A stretch of DNA of 64,000 nt from Corynebacterium gerontici. Its GTDB lineage: Bacteria; Actinomycetota; Actinomycetes; Mycobacteriales; Mycobacteriaceae. The notes under the pieces were generated by a model. That model was not told where the DNA came from and searched no databases. It saw only the letters and a list, made by a program, of their open reading frames with translations. The stretch is taken from positions 124,001-188,000 of the forward strand of contig NZ_CP033897.1 of assembly GCF_003813985.1 (NCBI RefSeq), in the 5' to 3' direction. Position numbers and translations under genes: made by a program. Positions 36,697-46,987 of this stretch are shown here, in pieces; within the stretch, counting starts at the first letter, position 1; each line of letters opens with the position of its first letter.

Positions 36697-38242
36697 CCGC
36701 GGGTGCAATGTTTTGATAAACATGCTTGAGCTCTTGGTATTCGGCTAGCCCAGTTGGCCCCAGCTCGCGTCCGTTACCCGATTGCTTCATTCCGCCCCAT
36801 TCAGCCTGTGGGAGATAAGGATGGAAATCATTGATCCAGATGGTGCCGTGGCGCATTCCTCGGGCGACACGCTCAGCCTTGCCGGCATCCTGCGTCCATA
36901 CCGCACCGGCGAGACCGTATTCGGTGTCATTGGCGATCTTGATCGCTTCTTCTTCCGTTTCAAAGGTTTCGATCGTGACGGTGGGGCCGAAAGCCTCGTC
37001 GTGAACGCAATCCATTTCGCCAGTGCACTCATCGATCACCGTGGGAAGGTAGAACCAGCCCTTGCTGAGATCCGTGTTGCCGGTGCCGTGGCTGCCTTCA
37101 TTGTCTTCCGCGCTCGCTATACGGCCGCCACACAACACCTTTGCACCTTGCTCGCGGGCATGGTCGACGTAGTCAGCTACTTTTTGGCGATGTTCTTCTG
37201 AAATGAGCGCGCCTGTCTCAGCCGCGGTGTCTTCCGGACCACCCAACTTGATCTGCTTTGTTCGCTCTACCAGTGCCGCAACGAACTTATTCCGGATAGA
37301 TTCCTCCACGATAATGCGAGAACCCGCCGAACATACTTGACCGGAGTGGACGAATGCGCCATTGAGAGCATTATCCACAGCCGCATCGAAGTCAGTATCT
37401 GCGAAAATAACGTTTGGGTTCTTGCCACCGAGTTCGAGTGCGGTGCGCTTAATCGTTTCTGATGCATTGCGCGCAATAAGCTTGCCGGTTTCCAAACCGC
37501 CGGTGAAGGAAACCATGTCTACCAGCGGGCTCTTCGACAGCGGATTACCACAGTTCGCACCTGCGCCCGTGATCAAATTGCCAACGCCAGCGGGCAAGCC
37601 AGCGCGTTCTAGGACGCTCATCAGCATCATCGCCGTATGTGGGGTGAGTTCCGCCTGTTTCAGGACGAAGGTGTTGCCCGCGGCGATCGCTGGAGCCACC
37701 TTCCAAGAAACCTGCAGCAGCGGATAATTCCATGGAGTGATCAAGCCGCATACGCCGATCGGTTCGGCGTCGATGCGTGAGCGAACTGATGGGTCACCTG
37801 GATCTACCACCCGTCCTGCAGCGTGCTGCGCGAGCGTGCCGAAGTATTCAAAGGCATTCGCAATGTCGTCCATATCCGCCTCTGATTCCGGAAGTCGCTT
37901 GCCGGTGTCTGCGGATTCGGCCGCGGCGAACTCATCTTTGTATTTGCGAATGAGCGCTGCCGTTTGCAGGAGGATTTTTCCGCGATCAACAGCCGGAGTT
38001 GCAGACCAAGATCCCGCATCGAAGGTACGTCGAGCAATCTCGATTGCCCGCTCTGTGTCGGCATCACTGGCTTCGGATACTGAGCCCACTTCCGTGCCAT
38101 TTGCGGGGCAAACAATGGTGCGTGTCGCGCCGTCGGCAGCGGGCTGCCACTTGCCATCAATATACAGTGACGCGGGGCCTTCATTCGAGTGCACTCCACG
38201 CAGAAGTTCGCAGGTGGTTGGGTCGAAAAGCTTAGAAGTCAC
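36674..38242 (-). CDS. betB: Betaine-aldehyde dehydrogenase
   Basis: A 522-residue aldehyde dehydrogenase that would oxidise betaine aldehyde to glycine betaine with NAD(P). Family residues: ITPWNYPLLQ (catalytic Asn), VSFTGGLETGKLI, the general base in LELGGKNPNVIFAD and the catalytic cysteine in HSGQVCSAGSRI. The specificity for betaine aldehyde is inferred from its place in a cluster with a choline-type BCCT transporter and a choline dehydrogenase. It ends convergently with the GDPD gene and starts 28 bases after the betT stop, so betT-betB form an operon. Confidence 0.9.
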   Translation of the reverse strand: MTSKLFDPTTCELLRGVHSNEGPASLYIDGKWQPAADGATRTIVCPANGTEVGSVSEASDADTERAIEIARRTFDAGSWSATPAVDRGKILLQTAALIRKYKDEFAAAESADTGKRLPESEADMDDIANAFEYFGTLAQHAAGRVVDPGDPSVRSRIDAEPIGVCGLITPWNYPLLQVSWKVAPAIAAGNTFVLKQAELTPHTAMMLMSVLERAGLPAGVGNLITGAGANCGNPLSKSPLVDMVSFTGGLETGKLIARNASETIKRTALELGGKNPNVIFADTDFDAAVDNALNGAFVHSGQVCSAGSRIIVEESIRNKFVAALVERTKQIKLGGPEDTAAETGALISEEHRQKVADYVDHAREQGAKVLCGGRIASAEDNEGSHGTGNTDLSKGWFYLPTVIDECTGEMDCVHDEAFGPTVTIETFETEEEAIKIANDTEYGLAGAVWTQDAGKAERVARGMRHGTIWINDFHPYLPQAEWGGMKQSGNGRELGPTGLAEYQELKHVYQNIAPAVTGWFAG

Positions 38243-38270
38243 GAGTGTTCTCCTTAGTGAATAAGTCGCA

Positions 38271-40421
38271 TTAATCTTGGCGCCAGTCCATGACCGGGGC
38301 TGCGCCTCCGGACATGTCAGAACGGCCTGGGATATCTCTTTGCATGTGCAAGAATTCTAGGTGGCGCTCATACAAGTCCAGCACGTTGTCGATCAATTGC
38401 TCCTGGGTATAGCCGAAAACGTCGTATCCCAGAGATCCTGTGTGATCGAATACCTCGAGTCGATAGTAGACCTCCCCGCCGGTGGTGTTTCGGGTGAAAG
38501 AAGGAACCGGATTTTCAACCGGGAAGAGTTGGTATCTGAAGTTCTGCTCCTCCTCTAGGTCCACTGTGAGATCCAAAGAGCGGACGGGAATATCGCAGAC
38601 ACTAGAAGCCACCAGGGTAGTATTCAGGCCCCTTTGGCGAAGCTCTTCCGCCACTTGTTCGAGCGCTGGCTGAACCGTCTTTTCCAGATACTGCTGACAG
38701 CGCGCGGCACTCGGCCAAGTGTTGGCGCGGCTTAAGCGTTTACGCCAGGAAACGGCGTGTGAGCCGGAGTCACTTCTGCCAGACATTGCTGCGTGAAGCG
38801 CAATTCCACGGGCCGCAGACTGTGTTCCTTCCATTCTGAAGGATCGGATCAGCCCGATCATGATCATGTACATCACGATCGAGAACGGCAGACCCATTAC
38901 CACAGTTGCGGACTGCACGGTGGTGACTCCGTCGATCTGCAGCAACACGATTGTGAGAAGTCCGACCAGTACAGCCCAGAAAATGCGGGACCAAATTGGA
39001 CCGTCCTGTGCGTTGTGATCAGTACGGGAGGTGAAGTTGCTCATCACCAAGGCACCGGAGTCTGCTGAGGTGATATACAGCAATAAACCGATGAGCGTTG
39101 CAAGCCCGATAAGGAAGAAGGAGCCTGGGTAGGTAGCCAGTAGATCGTAGAAACCTCGCTGAGGTTCCGCCATTGCGGCATCGCCGAAGGCGCTATCGCC
39201 ACCGCGGACCAAATCCAGAGCGGAGTTTCCGAAGAAGCTCATCCACAACAGAATGAAGACGAAGGGGATGCTGAGGGTGCCAAAGACGAATTGTCGCAGT
39301 GTGCGCCCGCGTGAAATACGTGCAAGGAAAAGCCCAACAAAGGGGGCCCAAGCTACCCACCATGCCCAAAAGAAGAGGGTCCAAGAGCCCATCCATTGCT
39401 TTGTGTATTCGGCATCGTCGGAGAATGCGAAGGTGTCCATGGTCATTCCAGGCAGGGAAGAAACATAGTCGCCGATATTCATCACAAGACCGTCCATAAG
39501 AAAGGCGGTCCTGCCCGCGATCACGATGTACGCCATGAGTAAAAGTGCGAGGCCGACGTTAATTTCGCTGAGCATCTTGATGCCCTTGTCCACACCCGAT
39601 ACCGCAGAGATTGTGGCTACGCCGACCGAAAGAATGACCAATGCAATCTGGGCTGCTTGGCCTTCGGGAATGTTGAACATGACTTTTAGGCCGTAATTCA
39701 ACTGCACCACGCCGATACCAAGGGACGCAGCTACCCCGAACACGGTGCCGAGCATCGCTGCAACGTCGACAGCATCACCAATCGCACCCTTGGCTCGCTT
39801 GCCGAAAAGAGGATAGAGCGCAGATCGAATCGCTAGTGGCATGTTCAGGCGGTATGCGTAATAGCCAAAGGCCATGCCCATGAGTGCATACATTGCCCAC
39901 CCGGTGAAGCCGTAGTGGAACAGCGCCCACACCACTGCCTCGCGAGCCGCCTCTCGTGTCTCTCCGCCGCCCACTGGTGGCGCAAAGTATTGAGTTACTG
40001 GCTCCGCGACGGCGAAAAACATAAGGTCGACACCGATGCCTGCTGCGAAGAGCATGGCTGCCCATGAGAAGAGTCGGAACTGTGGACGGGAGTGGTCGGG
40101 CCCAAGTCTGATGGTGCCGGTACGCGCGAATGCGACTGCAAGCACAAAAATGATCACCACGGTGCCGGTCAGAATGTAAAACCAGCCGAGGTTGGTTGCG
40201 ATCCATCCTGTCACCTTTCCCAGAACCGCTTCGGCGCTATCGCCGCCGAAAAACGCCCAGAGGGTGACGGCGAGAATACCCGCTGCAGAAGCGATAAACA
40301 CTGGCCAATTCGTGGCCGCTGAGTGCTCCGGCTGTGTGCGCTGACTGCCTGCGCGAAAAGAGCCGACGATCACTTCTGTTTCTGGCTGTGTGCTTCTTGG
40401 GCTCGATTCAGCCACTGGCAT
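38271..40421 (-). CDS. betT: BCCT-family choline/betaine transporter
   Basis: A protein of about 716 residues with twelve membrane helices and the BCCT signature stretches FSWAAMLFAAGIGVDLMFFAVAEPV and WTLFFWAWWVAWAPFVGLFLARISRGRTLRQF, where the tryptophan-rich segment forms the quaternary-amine site. The ~200-residue C-terminal soluble tail is the osmosensing domain type seen in BetT-like choline importers. The start is uncertain: ATG 40421, or GTG 40415 which has GGGAAGG at ideal spacing; an upstream ATG at 40475 lies in the promoter region. It is divergent from betA. Confidence 0.9.
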   Translation of the reverse strand: MPVAESSPRSTQPETEVIVGSFRAGSQRTQPEHSAATNWPVFIASAAGILAVTLWAFFGGDSAEAVLGKVTGWIATNLGWFYILTGTVVIIFVLAVAFARTGTIRLGPDHSRPQFRLFSWAAMLFAAGIGVDLMFFAVAEPVTQYFAPPVGGGETREAAREAVVWALFHYGFTGWAMYALMGMAFGYYAYRLNMPLAIRSALYPLFGKRAKGAIGDAVDVAAMLGTVFGVAASLGIGVVQLNYGLKVMFNIPEGQAAQIALVILSVGVATISAVSGVDKGIKMLSEINVGLALLLMAYIVIAGRTAFLMDGLVMNIGDYVSSLPGMTMDTFAFSDDAEYTKQWMGSWTLFFWAWWVAWAPFVGLFLARISRGRTLRQFVFGTLSIPFVFILLWMSFFGNSALDLVRGGDSAFGDAAMAEPQRGFYDLLATYPGSFFLIGLATLIGLLLYITSADSGALVMSNFTSRTDHNAQDGPIWSRIFWAVLVGLLTIVLLQIDGVTTVQSATVVMGLPFSIVMYMIMIGLIRSFRMEGTQSAARGIALHAAMSGRSDSGSHAVSWRKRLSRANTWPSAARCQQYLEKTVQPALEQVAEELRQRGLNTTLVASSVCDIPVRSLDLTVDLEEEQNFRYQLFPVENPVPSFTRNTTGGEVYYRLEVFDHTGSLGYDVFGYTQEQLIDNVLDLYERHLEFLHMQRDIPGRSDMSGGAAPVMDWRQD

Positions 40422-40475
40422 CACCTTCCCGTTGGTTTCATCGATTTTGCATATATCCGAATTAACAATACACAT

Positions 40476-40668
40476 GCGGGGGTAACCGAGAGTTTTTAGC
40501 CCTATTTCTCATTTTTTGGCAGAATTGATCAAGTTGGTCAGAAAGTGCCTGAATGGATAGGGGTAGCAGGGGTATTCTGCGTTCCGATTCGGGCATTTGT
40601 TTTGGATTTGAAATTGAATTTGGCGCGGGCAATTGCTTGCGGTGAATTGCAAGAAAGGAAGTGGCATT
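40476..40668. promoter_or_regulatory. betT-betA divergent regulatory region
   Basis: 193 bases between two divergent choline genes, with AT-rich stretches and the palindrome TTGATCAA near 40526. It must hold promoters for both directions. No betI-like repressor gene lies in the window, so control is presumably by a distant regulator or by osmolarity. Confidence 0.45.
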
Positions 40669-42465
40669 TTGCTGAAGAAGGCAATCCGGGCGATCAAAGA
40701 CGGAGCTGCGTCTCGCCACGACACTGACGGTGAGGTGGTTGAAGATCGCCGGCGGGATGTGGTGATCGTCGGCGGTGGCTCAGCCGGATCTGTGCTCGCG
40801 AATCGGCTCAGTGAAGACGGTGAAACAAGCGTGCTGGTGCTGGAGGCTGGTCGCATGGATTCCCTGTGGGATCTGTTCATTCATATGCCCGCTGCTTTCT
40901 CTTTCCCTATCGGCAACAAGCACTACGACTGGGGATATGAGTCTGAGCCCGAGCCGGAAATGAACGGGCGCCGAATCTATCATGCTCGTGGCAAAGTGTT
41001 GGGCGGATCTTCCTCCGTCAACGGGATGATTTTCCAGCGTGGCAACCCCATGGATTATGAAAAGTGGGGAGCGCTGCCCGGGATGGAGCACTGGGATTAC
41101 AAGCACGTGTTGCCGTACTTCAACAAGATGGAAACGGCGCTAGGAGCAGATCCTGATGATCCACGTCGTGGACACGACGGCCCGCTCAAACTCACCCGCG
41201 GTCCGGCCACCAGCCCCCTTTTCCAGGCGTTTTTCCGTTCTGTACAGGAAGCTGAGTATAACCTGACCAACGATGTGAACGGTTACCGACAGGAAGGCTT
41301 CGCCCCATTCGATCGGAACATTCTCGGTGGCAAGCGCCTCTCTGCTGCTCGCGCATATCTACACCCGGTGATGGATCGTAAGAACCTTGACGTTCGCACT
41401 CGTGCGTTCACCACCAGGATTCTCTTCGACGGCGATAGGGCTACAGGCGTTGAGTATGAGTGGAAAGGCAAGAAGCGTCGAGTATATGCCGAAAAGGTCA
41501 TCCTGTGCGGTGGCGCTTTTAATACACCGCAACTTCTGCAACTATCGGGCATCGGCAATAAAGAAGTACTCGAAAATGCCGGTGTCGCAGTGAAGAAGCA
41601 CCTGCCAGGCGTGGGTGAGAACCTCCAGGACCACCTCGAGGTCTACGTCCAGTACAACGTCACGCAACCGGTGTCTTCACAGCCCTACTTGCAGATGTGG
41701 CGTCGCCCATTCATCGGTCTTCAATGGTTGTTGAGCAAGAAGGGGCCAGTTGCTTCCTCGCACTTCGAGGCGGGCGGTTTTGCCCGTTCCAATGATGATG
41801 AGGCGTACCCAAACCTAATGTTCCACTTCCTGCCGATGGCAGTACGCTACGACGGCACCGTGATTGACAGTCCCCACGGATTCCAGTTCCACGTGGGGCC
41901 GATGTACTCAGACACCCTTGGACATGTGCACATTAAGTCCGCCGACCCGAAAGAAAAGCCAGAGATTATCTTCAACTATCTGGCAACCGATCAGGATCGT
42001 CGCGAATGGGTTGAAGCGGTGCGCGTTTCCCGTCGTCTGCTAGACACAGCAGCAATGAAGGAATACACGGACGGTGAGATCTCGCCAGGCATGGACGTGC
42101 AATCGGACGAAGAGATCTTGGAATGGGTTCGTAACGACGCTGAAACAGCGCTACACCCATCCTGCACAGCCAAGATGGGTCCAGTGGAGGATGAAATGGC
42201 AGTCGTGGATCCTGAAACGATGCAGGTGCATGGCCTCGATGGTCTGTATGTTTGCGATGCGTCGGTGATGCCCATCATTACGAACGGCAACATTTATGCG
42301 CCGGTTATCATGATGGCCGAAAAGGCAGCCGATTTGATCCGTGGCCGTAAGCCTTTGGACCCGCTGGATGTGCCCTTCTATCAGGCTAAGAAGGGTATGC
42401 CGTTGTACGCCGAAGGTGAGAAGGTTCGTGATCACGTAGACCGAATCGAAGGTGCGTGGCACTAG
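40669..42465 (+). CDS. betA: Choline dehydrogenase (GMC oxidoreductase)
   Basis: A 598-residue FAD enzyme that oxidises choline to betaine aldehyde. The dinucleotide motif is [24 protein letters not shown] signatures are [19 protein letters not shown] and [16 protein letters not shown]; the catalytic histidine is in [13 protein letters not shown] with the second conserved residue in [22 protein letters not shown] at 40669 is chosen because GAAAGGAAG lies eight bases upstream; a longer frame from 40633 has no site. With betT and betB it makes a full choline-to-glycine-betaine osmoprotection route. Confidence 0.93.
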   Translation: MLKKAIRAIKDGAASRHDTDGEVVEDRRRDVVIVGGGSAGSVLANRLSEDGETSVLVLEAGRMDSLWDLFIHMPAAFSFPIGNKHYDWGYESEPEPEMNGRRIYHARGKVLGGSSSVNGMIFQRGNPMDYEKWGALPGMEHWDYKHVLPYFNKMETALGADPDDPRRGHDGPLKLTRGPATSPLFQAFFRSVQEAEYNLTNDVNGYRQEGFAPFDRNILGGKRLSAARAYLHPVMDRKNLDVRTRAFTTRILFDGDRATGVEYEWKGKKRRVYAEKVILCGGAFNTPQLLQLSGIGNKEVLENAGVAVKKHLPGVGENLQDHLEVYVQYNVTQPVSSQPYLQMWRRPFIGLQWLLSKKGPVASSHFEAGGFARSNDDEAYPNLMFHFLPMAVRYDGTVIDSPHGFQFHVGPMYSDTLGHVHIKSADPKEKPEIIFNYLATDQDRREWVEAVRVSRRLLDTAAMKEYTDGEISPGMDVQSDEEILEWVRNDAETALHPSCTAKMGPVEDEMAVVDPETMQVHGLDGLYVCDASVMPIITNGNIYAPVIMMAEKAADLIRGRKPLDPLDVPFYQAKKGMPLYAEGEKVRDHVDRIEGAWH

Positions 42466-42498
42466 ACGCGTAGCACCGAGGCGGTATGTTCTTTAAGC

Positions 42499-43392
42499 AT
42501 GGCGAAAAAGAAGAAGCAAAAGGAACAACTGCCCGAGGGTATGAGCCGCAGGCAGGCGAAGCTGGCGGCTCGTGCTGCAGAGCGTGCCAAGTTTGAGAAG
42601 GATCCGCGTCCTTACGAGGGCTATGCCTTCGAAACTGATTTGGTGGCATTGCAGGAATTTGTGCCTTCGGCAGTGGCAAAGGTCAATGCTAAGGACAAGG
42701 ACGTGAACCTCTGCACAGTGCTGCCTGGTGGTGGCGCGGCGCTGGTGCGCGAGGACGGCGACATTTTTGTTGCGCTGCAGACGCAGCAGCGTTCACAGAA
42801 CCCGCACCGCGACCTCGCCTTCGCCCTGTCTTGGGCGCTGGATGCCAAGCCGGGCAGCGTGCTTGAAGTGGGTGTCGCTGATGGTACGCAACCCAAGCTG
42901 GAAGAGCTCATTGCTAAGGATGCTGAGCTTGAAATCCAGGAATTTCACGATTTCAACTGGTGGGTTCCGGACCCGAGTGCGATCACTCCTGAGTATGCTC
43001 AAGGGCTCCAGATGGCCAACGATTCCGTGCTGCCTTCGCAGCGGATCGATGCGCCTGCCACCGCTTGGTGGATCAACCCCGGCGAAAAGGCCCATATCCG
43101 TTGGGTTCGCCCAGAGGCTGAAGACGTGTTGATGAAGGCTTTGGCTCGAGTGGCCGCCAGGGAGGAACTGCACCTTGGCGAAGGTTCGAAGTTCGCAGGC
43201 GTGTTCCGCACCCACGGCGTTATCGTGCCCGTGTGGGATCTGGATCCAGAGCGTGCCCCGGAGAGCTACTCCAAGGACCTCGAAACCCTGGACGCTAAGT
43301 TGCAAGCAGAACTCGCTAACGATGCTGAGCTGAACGCGGAGGAGCGTCGACGCTTGGAGACGATCAATTCCCGCCAAGTGACAATTCGCTAA
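42499..43392 (+). CDS. DUF5926-family protein
   Basis: A 297-residue soluble protein. It opens with a lysine-rich tail (MAKKKKQKEQLPEGMSRRQAKLAARAAERA) and then a globular domain with ALVREDGDIFVALQTQQRS and RDLAFALSWAL; the C-terminus is acidic and helical. It resembles the actinobacterial DUF5926 family, sometimes mislabelled as SecA-related because of the basic tail. The function is unknown. TATGTT at 42485-42490 ends eight bases before the ATG and no ribosome site is present, so the message is probably leaderless. Confidence 0.75.
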   Translation: MAKKKKQKEQLPEGMSRRQAKLAARAAERAKFEKDPRPYEGYAFETDLVALQEFVPSAVAKVNAKDKDVNLCTVLPGGGAALVREDGDIFVALQTQQRSQNPHRDLAFALSWALDAKPGSVLEVGVADGTQPKLEELIAKDAELEIQEFHDFNWWVPDPSAITPEYAQGLQMANDSVLPSQRIDAPATAWWINPGEKAHIRWVRPEAEDVLMKALARVAAREELHLGEGSKFAGVFRTHGVIVPVWDLDPERAPESYSKDLETLDAKLQAELANDAELNAEERRRLETINSRQVTIR

Positions 43393-43472
43393 CTCCCACC
43401 CCCGCGAGATGTGCGTCACAAAGCCTATCGGATTATAGTCGTCTGCAATTCGACTAGTAGATAGGAAAGCGC

Positions 43473-45020
43473 ATGGCGGAATTCATCGATGCTCTCAATG
43501 GGCTGGTGTGGTCCAAAGGCCTCATTTTTCTGCTGCTCGGTGCGGGGGCATTCTTTACCCTGAGCACCGGCTTCATGCAGATCCGCTGCATCCCTGACAT
43601 GATGCGGCAGATTCGTCAGGGCGAAAAGTCTGAAAACGGCGTTTCATCCTTCCAATCCCTCATGATGTCCCTGGCCGGGCGCGTCGGCGTTGGCAATATC
43701 GCCGGTGTGGCCACTGCCATCGCGTTTGGTGGGCCGGGCGCTGTGTTCTGGATGTGGGCAGTGGCTCTCCTTGGGTCTGCTACCTCCTTCATTGAGTGCA
43801 CCTTGGGGCAGATCTTCAAGGAGCAAGACCGTGATACCGGCGAGTACCGCGGCGGCCCCGCCTACTACGTGGAAAAGGCGTACAAGCACACCAAGGCAGC
43901 GCCCGTTTTCCTCATCTACGCCATTATCTTGGCCGTCGTCATCATGGTCTCCACCAGCTACTTCATGCCTGGCGTGCAGGCCAATGGTGTATCCGCTGCC
44001 GTCGAGAATGCTTGGAACGTCGATCCAAAGATCACCGCAGCGCTGCTGGCCATTGGCTTGGCTGTCATCATCTTCGGTGGCGTGAAGCGCATCGCAACCT
44101 TCGCCTCCATGGTGGTGCCGTTCATGGCCGCCATTTACATCATTGTGGCGTTGATAATCCTCTTCACTAACTACCAGCAGATCCCGCACGTCTTCGGCCT
44201 GATCTTCAATTCGGCCTTCGATAAGGAAGCCGCCTTCTCTGGTTTCCTTGGCATGGCGATCCTCTGGGGTGTGAAGCGAGGCCTTTACTCCAACGAGGCT
44301 GGCCAGGGCTTCGGGCCGCAGCCTGCTGCGGCCGCCGAGGTTTCTCACCCTGCCAAGCAGGGCTTCGTGCAATCCTTCGCCGTGTACGTGGACACCTTGT
44401 TCGTGTGCTCCGCCACCGCGTTCATCATCATCTCCACCGACATGTTCCGTGTCTTCGAAGGCGGCGCAGAAGATGGCGCAGTGCGCTACCAGGGATCTTT
44501 GCCCGAGGGCGTACCGGTAGGCCCAGGCTTTGTTCAGTCGGGGTTGGATACTTTCGCCTCCGGTTTGGGGCCGAGCTTTGTGGCACTGGCGATCATGTTC
44601 TTCGCCTTCACCACCGTGCTTGCTTACTACTATTTGGCTGAAACCAATGCTGCTTACCTGATCCGCAAAGTGCACAACGCCGGTGTTCGTCGCGGCATCA
44701 TTTTCGCGGTCCGAATCCTCGTGATTATCTCCGTCATTATTGGCGCGATCACCACCCCCGGTGCTGCTTGGGCACTCGGCGACATCGGCGCCGGCGCCAC
44801 CGCATGGCTCAACGTCATCGCCATACTCATCATCCAAGTGCCGGCCCAAAAGTGCCTGTGGGATTACCGTAAGCAGAAGAAGGCGGGCCTTGAGCCGGAC
44901 TTCGACCCCGAGGCCCTGGGCATCCGCAACGCCGACTACTGGGTAGAGCGCAAGCGCATCATGCGTGAGCAGAACCTACCCAATGGCGCGGTTGTCAGCG
45001 TGATCAACGAAGCCCGCTAA
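43473..45020 (+). CDS. Sodium:alanine symporter family protein
   Basis: A 515-residue amino-acid carrier with about eleven membrane helices. It has the AGCS-family signatures SLAGRVGVGNIAGVATAIAFGGPGAVFWMW near residue 70 and GVKRGLYSNEAGQGFGPQPAAAAEVSHPAKQGFVQS in the middle. It would couple uptake of alanine, glycine or a related amino acid to sodium. ATAGGAAAG precedes the ATG and TATAGT upstream is a likely -10. The last residues overlap the convergent LCP gene by 17 bp. Confidence 0.92.
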   Translation: MAEFIDALNGLVWSKGLIFLLLGAGAFFTLSTGFMQIRCIPDMMRQIRQGEKSENGVSSFQSLMMSLAGRVGVGNIAGVATAIAFGGPGAVFWMWAVALLGSATSFIECTLGQIFKEQDRDTGEYRGGPAYYVEKAYKHTKAAPVFLIYAIILAVVIMVSTSYFMPGVQANGVSAAVENAWNVDPKITAALLAIGLAVIIFGGVKRIATFASMVVPFMAAIYIIVALIILFTNYQQIPHVFGLIFNSAFDKEAAFSGFLGMAILWGVKRGLYSNEAGQGFGPQPAAAAEVSHPAKQGFVQSFAVYVDTLFVCSATAFIIISTDMFRVFEGGAEDGAVRYQGSLPEGVPVGPGFVQSGLDTFASGLGPSFVALAIMFFAFTTVLAYYYLAETNAAYLIRKVHNAGVRRGIIFAVRILVIISVIIGAITTPGAAWALGDIGAGATAWLNVIAILIIQVPAQKCLWDYRKQKKAGLEPDFDPEALGIRNADYWVERKRIMREQNLPNGAVVSVINEAR

Positions 45021-46302
45021 GCAACTCCTGCGCAGCAGCTTCATCCCACAACACCACGTTGCCCACCTCGGTATCGGCAAAGCCACCGACGGGCACCGTG
45101 GTTGTTTCAACTCCGGAGTGCATGGCTAGGCCAACGCGCGCCAGGTGCCAAATATGATCCTTTTGATCCACGGTGAAGGAACCTGCCACAGTGGAAATCG
45201 TCGGCAGTAGCCTAAAAGGGTTCAAGAACGTTGCCGGCGACGTGAGCTTGTTTACCAGCGCGGAAAAAAACTCTCGCTGCCGCTGAACGCGGTCTAGATC
45301 GCCCATCGATGTGGCGCGGGTGCGGACGTATCCAAGCGCAGTTGGGCCATCGACCTTCTGGCAGCCAGCCTGAATGTTGAGGTTGGCCAGGGGATCGTCG
45401 ATAGGCTCAGGCGGACACACCTCGATGCCGCCAACAGCATCCACCACATTTGCGAGCCCGCCCATACCGATCTCGGCGTAGTGGTCTATGCGCAGACCAG
45501 TGGATTCCTCCACCGTCTGCTCAAGCAGAGGCGCGCCCCCCAAAGAAAAAGCGGCATTAATTTTGTCCATCCCATAGCCGGGGATGTTCACATATGAGTC
45601 GCGGGGAATCGAAAGTAGGGTCGCTTTGCCCCACGTGGGCAGATGTAGCACCATGATGGTGTCGGTGCGCATGGAGCCGATCTCGCCACCTGTGCCCAAG
45701 CGTTGCACGTCCTCTTCCGTCAAACCAGTACGAGAATCCGAGCCAACCAGCAACCAATTGGTGCCTGCGGTGTTCGCGATGTGTTGTGGGGGTTGAGCGT
45801 CCACGCGATTCAACTTTGTGTCCATCCACAGGCCACCAACAACAACGAACACCAGCACAAAAGCCAGTGCCCAGCGAAGCATGGAGAAACATCCCATGCG
45901 GGGCTTTCTCATCCGGGGTGGCTTGACTCGAGGCGGCGTTGAGCGTCGCGTAGGCTGCGCCATCGGTACCGCCTGTGCTGGCTCTGGCCTGCGGTATTCG
46001 CGCCTCGGCACGTATTGGCTCGGCTCAACAAAACGCTGCCGCGGGGGCACTTGCCTTGGTGGTTCCTGGCGCGGGGGCACTTGCCTTGGCGGTTCCTGCC
46101 GCGGGGGCACTTGCCGTGGTGGTTCCTGGCGGGACGGCTGCTGACGATGAGCAGGGCGCTGTCGCCGTTCAGCCCGCATCCGTTCGCGCCGGGCCTGCTC
46201 TAGGCGCTCTGGGTCAATTTGGAACCCTTGCGAACGGCGGCGAACAGGGCGGCCGTATCGATCACGGATCGGCTTGCCTTCAGCGTCGTGCTCATAATCC
46301 AT
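45004..46302 (-). CDS. LytR-CpsA-Psr (LCP) family ligase
   Basis: A 432-residue membrane protein. Residues 1-~140 are cytoplasmic, basic and proline-rich, including three copies of a ten-residue unit (RQEPPRQVPP). One membrane helix (LRWALAFVLVFVVVGGLW) follows, then an extracytoplasmic LCP domain with LLVGSDSRTG, SMRTDTIMVLHL, LLSIPRDSYVNIPGYG, KINAAFSLGG and RTRATSMGDLDRVQRQREF. LCP enzymes attach polymers to peptidoglycan; in mycolic-acid bacteria this is arabinogalactan. The ATG stands six bases after TACTCT on the minus strand, suggesting a leaderless start, and lies 4 bases after the CPBP stop. Confidence 0.9.
   Translation of the reverse strand: MDYEHDAEGKPIRDRYGRPVRRRSQGFQIDPERLEQARRERMRAERRQRPAHRQQPSRQEPPRQVPPRQEPPRQVPPRQEPPRQVPPRQRFVEPSQYVPRREYRRPEPAQAVPMAQPTRRSTPPRVKPPRMRKPRMGCFSMLRWALAFVLVFVVVGGLWMDTKLNRVDAQPPQHIANTAGTNWLLVGSDSRTGLTEEDVQRLGTGGEIGSMRTDTIMVLHLPTWGKATLLSIPRDSYVNIPGYGMDKINAAFSLGGAPLLEQTVEESTGLRIDHYAEIGMGGLANVVDAVGGIEVCPPEPIDDPLANLNIQAGCQKVDGPTALGYVRTRATSMGDLDRVQRQREFFSALVNKLTSPATFLNPFRLLPTISTVAGSFTVDQKDHIWHLARVGLAMHSGVETTTVPVGGFADTEVGNVVLWDEAAAQELLSGLR
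46041..46130. repeat. Three tandem 30-bp repeats inside the LCP gene
   Basis: Units at 46041-46070, 46071-46100 and 46101-46130 start GCGGGGGCACTTGCC and differ at a few positions. They keep the reading frame and encode a repeated proline-arginine-glutamine unit in the cytoplasmic tail. Copy number may vary between strains. Confidence 0.9.
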
Positions 46303-46306
46303 AGCT

Positions 46307-46987
46307 CTAGAGTAGTAGTGTCTGGTACCCCACAAACGCCACCACATCGATCAATGTATGAGCAATGATCAGCGGCCACACCCGCCCCGTCTTATAAAAG
46401 TAGGCCCCAAACACCAAGCCCATCACCAGATTTCCTAAGCCTGCCGACGGCCCCTGATACAAGTGGTAACTGCCCCTGAGCACTGCTTGCGCCGTCATCG
46501 CTACCCAAGCCGAGCACCCTAATTCCCGCAGGCGAGTGATAAACCAAAGCACCACCACGGATTCCTCCGCAAAGCCATTCGCAAACGCCAAAGCAATTAA
46601 CACGGGCACCGACCACCACGCCTGCAAAGCAGAAGGAACCACCTCGCTGCTGAGGCCGAAGTGAAGAGCCACGAGATAGAAAACCAGGCCTGGTATGCCG
46701 ATCAGCGCAGCCAATCCGATGCCGGGAAGGACGTCTTTCCTCCCCACTGCTGGATATATATCTAGAAGATGGAGGGCTAACATGCCCCAGGCGATTAGCG
46801 TGAGCACCCAACACACCTGCAACCCAAAATTCAGCCACCCACCGTCGCCTGAATACAGCGTGGTCTGCTGCTGGTTGAGGGCTTCGGGTTGGAGGAGGGT
46901 GTCGATGAGTTTGAGTATTGATCGCACTCCGGACATGCCGAAGGTGATGGCGAGGACGATGAGGATTTCGCGTTTGGTTCGGCTCAT
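46307..46987 (-). CDS. CPBP-family intramembrane protease-like protein
   Basis: A 226-residue protein with about seven membrane helices. The three CPBP (Abi) motifs are present: glutamate pair in [13 protein letters not shown], histidine in [15 protein letters not shown] and histidine in [14 protein letters not shown]. Related proteins are membrane-embedded metal-dependent proteases. The ATG overlaps the TGA of the amidase gene (ATGA), so the two are translated in tandem, and the stop is four bases before the LCP start. Substrate unknown. Confidence 0.85.
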   Translation of the reverse strand: MSRTKREILIVLAITFGMSGVRSILKLIDTLLQPEALNQQQTTLYSGDGGWLNFGLQVCWVLTLIAWGMLALHLLDIYPAVGRKDVLPGIGLAALIGIPGLVFYLVALHFGLSSEVVPSALQAWWSVPVLIALAFANGFAEESVVVLWFITRLRELGCSAWVAMTAQAVLRGSYHLYQGPSAGLGNLVMGLVFGAYFYKTGRVWPLIIAHTLIDVVAFVGYQTLLL

